From: Actinomycetota bacterium
Lineage (GTDB): Bacteria > Actinomycetota > Acidimicrobiia > Acidimicrobiales > Ilumatobacteraceae
Length of the DNA: 8,131 bases
Assembly (NCBI GenBank): GCA_026393655.1
Contig: JAPKZT010000120.1
Location: forward strand, 1-8,131
Direction: 5' to 3'
This document shows, piece after piece, positions 5,630-8,131 of the stretch; the first letter of the stretch is position 1, and the number at the start of each line of letters is the position of its first letter. The notes under the pieces are model-generated. The model ran no database searches and was not told the origin of the DNA. It saw only the letters and a program-made list of their open reading frames with translations. The position numbers and the translations under genes are program-made.

Positions 5630-6106
5630 TTAGTTTCCTAGATACGCATTCTTCATTTCAATCAAATCAATTTTAGTCATTTCAAGCATTGCCTTGGTCG
5701 CACGTTGCGCTCCGGCTTTGTCTTCTCCGCCGATGTATTGTTCCATTTCAGGTGAGATTACTTGCCACGAAACACCAAATTTATCTTTGAGCCATCCGCA
5801 TTGACTTTCGCAACCCCCGTTTGTAATAAGTAGATCCCAGTACTTATCGATTTCAGATTGATCTTTGCAAGGGATTTGAAACGAAATCGCTTCGTTGTGA
5901 GGGAATTGCGGACCACCATTTAAGCCAATGAATGACTGTTTGAAAATTTTGAAATTCACAACAACTTCATCTCCTTGAGAATTTCCTGGAGTGTCTGTTG
6001 GGGCAATCCAATTGTTAGCAACTGAGCTATCTGGGAAAATACTCACGTAAAAATTCGCCGCTTCGCGGGCACGACCGTTGAACCATAGACAAGTTGTAAG
6101 TTCCAT
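5630..6106 (-). CDS. VOC-superfamily protein, PhnB / 3-DMU-9 methyltransferase-like fold
   Basis: The 158-residue product matches the PhnB-like branch of the vicinal-oxygen-chelate fold. It starts with MELTTCLWFNGRAREAANFY, has the middle motif NEAISFQIPCKDQSEIDKYW, then GWLKDKFGVSWQVISPEM, and ends with a helical tail common in this family. Family members are small cytoplasmic proteins often annotated as glyoxalase-like or '3-demethylubiquinone-9 3-methyltransferase', usually without known substrate; the methyltransferase name should not be taken literally. Length is normal and the gene appears intact. The ATG at 6106 starts exactly at the first beta-strand. It runs against the plus-strand genes on its right, and its stop lies 5 bases outside the island junction, so it was probably the tRNA's neighbour before the insertion. 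Confidence 0.88.
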   Translation of the reverse strand: MELTTCLWFNGRAREAANFYVSIFPDSSVANNWIAPTDTPGNSQGDEVVVNFKIFKQSFIGLNGGPQFPHNEAISFQIPCKDQSEIDKYWDLLITNGGCESQCGWLKDKFGVSWQVISPEMEQYIGGEDKAGAQRATKAMLEMTKIDLIEMKNAYLGN

Positions 6107-6150
6107 GTGGTCAGACTACATCCTTGATTTCTGCAAATCGTCGAGTATAA

Positions 6151-6887
6151 AAATTTCTGATTCGTGGTTCAATAACTAGCCGGTCTACATATTGCACAGT
6201 TTCGTTGCTGACTCCACAAATTGCGGTTGGTGCGGCGCACTGCACAGATCATTCAACCACTCATCAAGGGTTGCCATATGACTCATCATCGTTTACTCCA
6301 TACGCAGATTTTTGGATCGCTCAACCTGGAGTAGATATTTCAATAGATAACACCAGCACGCGAGTCAAAGTCGTTAAGGGCTATGTCACTAAAGGTTGGA
6401 GTAACACATTTCCGCGTACTGCGACTTCGGCGTGTACACAATTCGATGACATCGTGTTCTGGGTTTTAGAAAAACCGCTCGTATCTAGTTATGCAATGAC
6501 AGTTGCAAACGCTCAAGAGGTGGCTACTCTGAAATCATCTGGTAGCCAGGTGACGCATATCGGCTATGGCGATAATAAATTACTTACTGACTCGAATCCT
6601 GTAGATGGCACTCCACGAAAACTTATTGGAAACGCGACATCGCTAGATAATTCTCAATAGGTAAAGAAAAAATCTTCAAAGTTCAATATGCAGGTTATGG
6701 CGGCGGGGGATTGTGCAATACGAACCGACTGCCAGCCGGCAAGACACCAATGGTTCAGAACAATTTGAACTATCTGTGTATAGTTCTGATTCGTAGCGAG
6801 CCGCTTGATGCTGTTGTTGTCGCCTTTGACAGTAGTGATGGTGTTATTATTTTTTGCAGTGGACCCGAAGTGCCCAACCGGTTATAG
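6151..6887 (+). pseudogene. Decayed trypsin-like serine protease (S1)
   Basis: One frame, open after a TAA at 6148-6150, encodes STYCTVSLLTPQIAVGAAHC, which holds the S1 catalytic-His motif. It continues with PYADFWIAQPGVDISI, then CTQFDDIVFWVLEKPL around the catalytic Asp, then VTHIGYGD, and stops at a TAG at 6658-6660. A second frame, open from 6651 to a TAG at 6885-6887, continues with SIGKEKIFKVQYAGYGGGGL and LPAGKTPMVQNNLNYL, which reads like an S1 C-terminal part. The segment with GDSGGP and the catalytic Ser is missing between them, and no signal peptide or good start lies upstream; a TTG at 6205 is inside the domain. I read this as a secreted protease gene that lost its 5' end and suffered an internal deletion plus frameshift. 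The final stretch (SSDGVIIFCSGPEVPNRL) could belong to another domain. The gene is adjacent to, but outside, the island. Confidence 0.72.
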
Positions 6888-6900
6888 GAAAAAATAAACT

Positions 6901-7668
6901 TTGCAAATTTTTAGAAAAAAGAGACCGACTGCTTTTCAGCGTGCGGATCAACTCGACTATGCCGGCACGCAAGCCCTGCTTGACGGTGAAGAAGGTCTTG
7001 AAGGGTACAACCGAGATGTCGTCATGAAGTTAGTGAAAGGTCTCAAGTTTGAGACCGGGTCAAAAGCCGAATCATGCTTGCTTGAGTTTGGTGCTGGCAC
7101 TGGTTCGCTTGCCGAGATTTGGCGTAGCCGCTACAACACATCACCAATTTGTTTTGAAATTGACCCAAGTCTCGCAGCGATGCTTCGGTCGAAAGGTTTT
7201 GATTGCATAGATTCATTGGACTCGGTTGAGCAGAAAGTTGATTTCGTATATACATCAAATGTTCTTGAACATATCGAAAATGATCTTGAGGCTTTGCTGT
7301 CAATTAAGAAATCAATCAAACCTGGCGGGCGTCTCGCAATCTATGTGCCTGCACTCCCGATGTTGTTTTCAGATTTAGATCGCAAAGTTGGACACTTCAG
7401 AAGATACAAAAAGAAAGAATTAATTAACAAAGTTCAAGCAGCAGGGTTCACGGTTGAGAACTGCTTTTATAGTGACTCAATTGGAGTGCTCGCCAGTTTC
7501 GCCCTGATCCTTGTTGGTTTTCGAAATAAGTCTGGACTTGGCTCTAAACGATCAATGATTTTTTATGATCGAATTATTTACCCAATTTCGAAGACTCTTG
7601 ATCGGTTTGTTTTTAGAAATATTATTGGTAAAAACCTATTTTTGTTTGCTTCGACCTGCGAAGCGTAA
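6901..7668 (+). CDS. Class I SAM-dependent methyltransferase
   Basis: The 255-residue protein has SAM-binding motif I LEFGAGTG at residues 61-68, the acidic residue after strand 2 in CFEID (84-88), and the post-motif NVLEHIEND (120-128). This is the pattern of class I methyltransferases of the Methyltransf_11 type, often found next to glycosyltransferases and lipid-modifying enzymes. The tail (YPISKTLDRFVFRNIIGKNL) is amphipathic and could touch the membrane. The start is TTG at 6901, the first possible start after an in-frame TAA at 6895-6897, with AGGA at 6886-6889 as a plausible ribosome site. The next ATG (7024) would remove about 41 residues of what looks like normal N-terminal helix. 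It begins just after the decayed protease and runs 32 bases ahead of the SDR. The methyl acceptor is unknown. Confidence 0.88.
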   Translation: MQIFRKKRPTAFQRADQLDYAGTQALLDGEEGLEGYNRDVVMKLVKGLKFETGSKAESCLLEFGAGTGSLAEIWRSRYNTSPICFEIDPSLAAMLRSKGFDCIDSLDSVEQKVDFVYTSNVLEHIENDLEALLSIKKSIKPGGRLAIYVPALPMLFSDLDRKVGHFRRYKKKELINKVQAAGFTVENCFYSDSIGVLASFALILVGFRNKSGLGSKRSMIFYDRIIYPISKTLDRFVFRNIIGKNLFLFASTCEA

Positions 7669-7700
7669 GCGCTCAGTGGATGCGTGTTAGTTTTTGAGTT

Positions 7701-8131
7701 ATGGGGCAACACGAGGCATATAAGGGTAAGCGAGTCGTAGTTACGGGTGCGGCTTCAGGTATCGGTCGTCAAACGACAGAGTTTTTGCTGGCTGCCGGCG
7801 CAAATGTGATTGCGCTAGATCGGAACCCAAGTGACCTTAAAGTTGATCAATTTATTTCGGTTGACTTCACACAGCCAGAAACAATCACAGCAGCGGTAAA
7901 GCAAATCGACGGCGAAATAGATGTGCTGCTGAATATTGCCGGAGTCCCTGGCACAGTTGATCCAGAAGTCGTGATGAGCGTGAATGTTCTCGGTTTGCGG
8001 ATGCTCACGGAATTATTGATCGATCGCATTCTTCAGGGCGGTTCGATAACTCATGTTGCGTCAATCGCTGGCGCTCAGTGGTTAGCGAATCTTGACGAAG
8101 TGAAACGACTTCTTGAAACCCCAGACTACGA
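7701..8131 (+). CDS. SDR oxidoreductase, 3-alpha-HSD / coniferyl-alcohol dehydrogenase-like (3' truncated by window)
   Basis: The 143 visible residues show a full cofactor loop TGAASGIG (15-22), an acidic residue at the end of strand 2 (LDR, 39-41) that favours NAD(H), NIAG (78-81), the structural Asn95, and the catalytic Ser121 in VASIAGAQW. The following NLDEVKRLLETPDY resembles the extended loop seen in 3-alpha-hydroxysteroid dehydrogenase/carbonyl reductase and coniferyl-alcohol dehydrogenases, which is why I prefer this subgroup. The YxxxK pair lies beyond the window. The start is the ATG at 7701, weakly supported by GAG two to four bases upstream. It is probably co-transcribed with the methyltransferase 32 bases before it. 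Such enzymes reduce or oxidise small aromatic or steroid-like alcohols; the actual substrate is not known. Confidence 0.85.
   Translation, partial: MGQHEAYKGKRVVVTGAASGIGRQTTEFLLAAGANVIALDRNPSDLKVDQFISVDFTQPETITAAVKQIDGEIDVLLNIAGVPGTVDPEVVMSVNVLGLRMLTELLIDRILQGGSITHVASIAGAQWLANLDEVKRLLETPDY

Noticed and set aside
5561..5630. Integron attC site suggested by GCCCAAC at 5621-5627
   Set aside because: The bases fit a core-site consensus, but no paired GTTRRRY is found at the right place, and the inner copy lacks the motif.
5561..5644. Short plus-strand ORF starting MTRSPKKRGITQVAG that crosses the outer 65-bp repeat
   Set aside because: In the inner repeat copy the same frame stops after five codons, and the differences between copies are not concentrated at third codon positions. 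The repeat behaves as non-coding DNA.

Overview
The window looks like accessory chromosomal DNA from a low-to-moderate-GC planktonic actinobacterium. My best guess is a freshwater acI/Nanopelagicales-type organism. The reasons are a PIG-L deacetylase of the type common in actinobacteria, secreted proteins with the 'G-x2-C ... G-x4-C ... W' wall-protein module, TTG/GTG starts, and a tRNA gene without encoded CCA. This assignment is inference from sequence style, not from a search.

Left part (1-3442): a tight plus-strand operon. It holds the last codons of an unknown gene, an SDR oxidoreductase, a GNAT-like acyltransferase, a CE4/NodB polysaccharide deacetylase and a PIG-L/LmbE-family N-deacetylase. 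Neighbours overlap or lie about 10 bases apart. Together they look like tailoring enzymes for a cell-surface glycan (oxidation/reduction, N-acylation, deacetylation). The first genes are AT-rich and the PIG-L gene is clearly GC-richer, which suggests the glycan genes were acquired next to a resident gene.

Middle part (3544-5625): an intact tRNA-Val (anticodon TAC) followed by what reads as two tandem insertions into its 3' end. Each unit ends on the right in a copy of a 65-bp repeat (4181-4245 and 5561-5625, 54 of 65 bases identical). The last part of this repeat copies the T-arm and acceptor 3' strand of a tRNA; the outer copy shares 14 exact bases with tRNA-Val. Each unit carries one minus-strand gene for a secreted protein. 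In unit 1 it is a frameshifted gene of about 125 codons with a signal peptide. In unit 2 it is an intact 379-aa protein with a degenerate M23-like domain. Unit 1 also contains the tail of an unidentified plus-strand ORF. No integrase is visible, so this may be a tRNA-anchored cassette array mobilised in trans, or the worn remains of one. It is the most interesting part of the window.

Right part (5626-8131): an intact minus-strand VOC/PhnB-like gene whose stop codon lies 5 bases beyond the junction; a decayed trypsin-like protease that has lost its signal peptide and the segment with the catalytic serine; an intact SAM-dependent methyltransferase; and the first 143 codons of a second SDR that resembles 3-alpha-hydroxysteroid/coniferyl-alcohol dehydrogenases and is cut by the window end.
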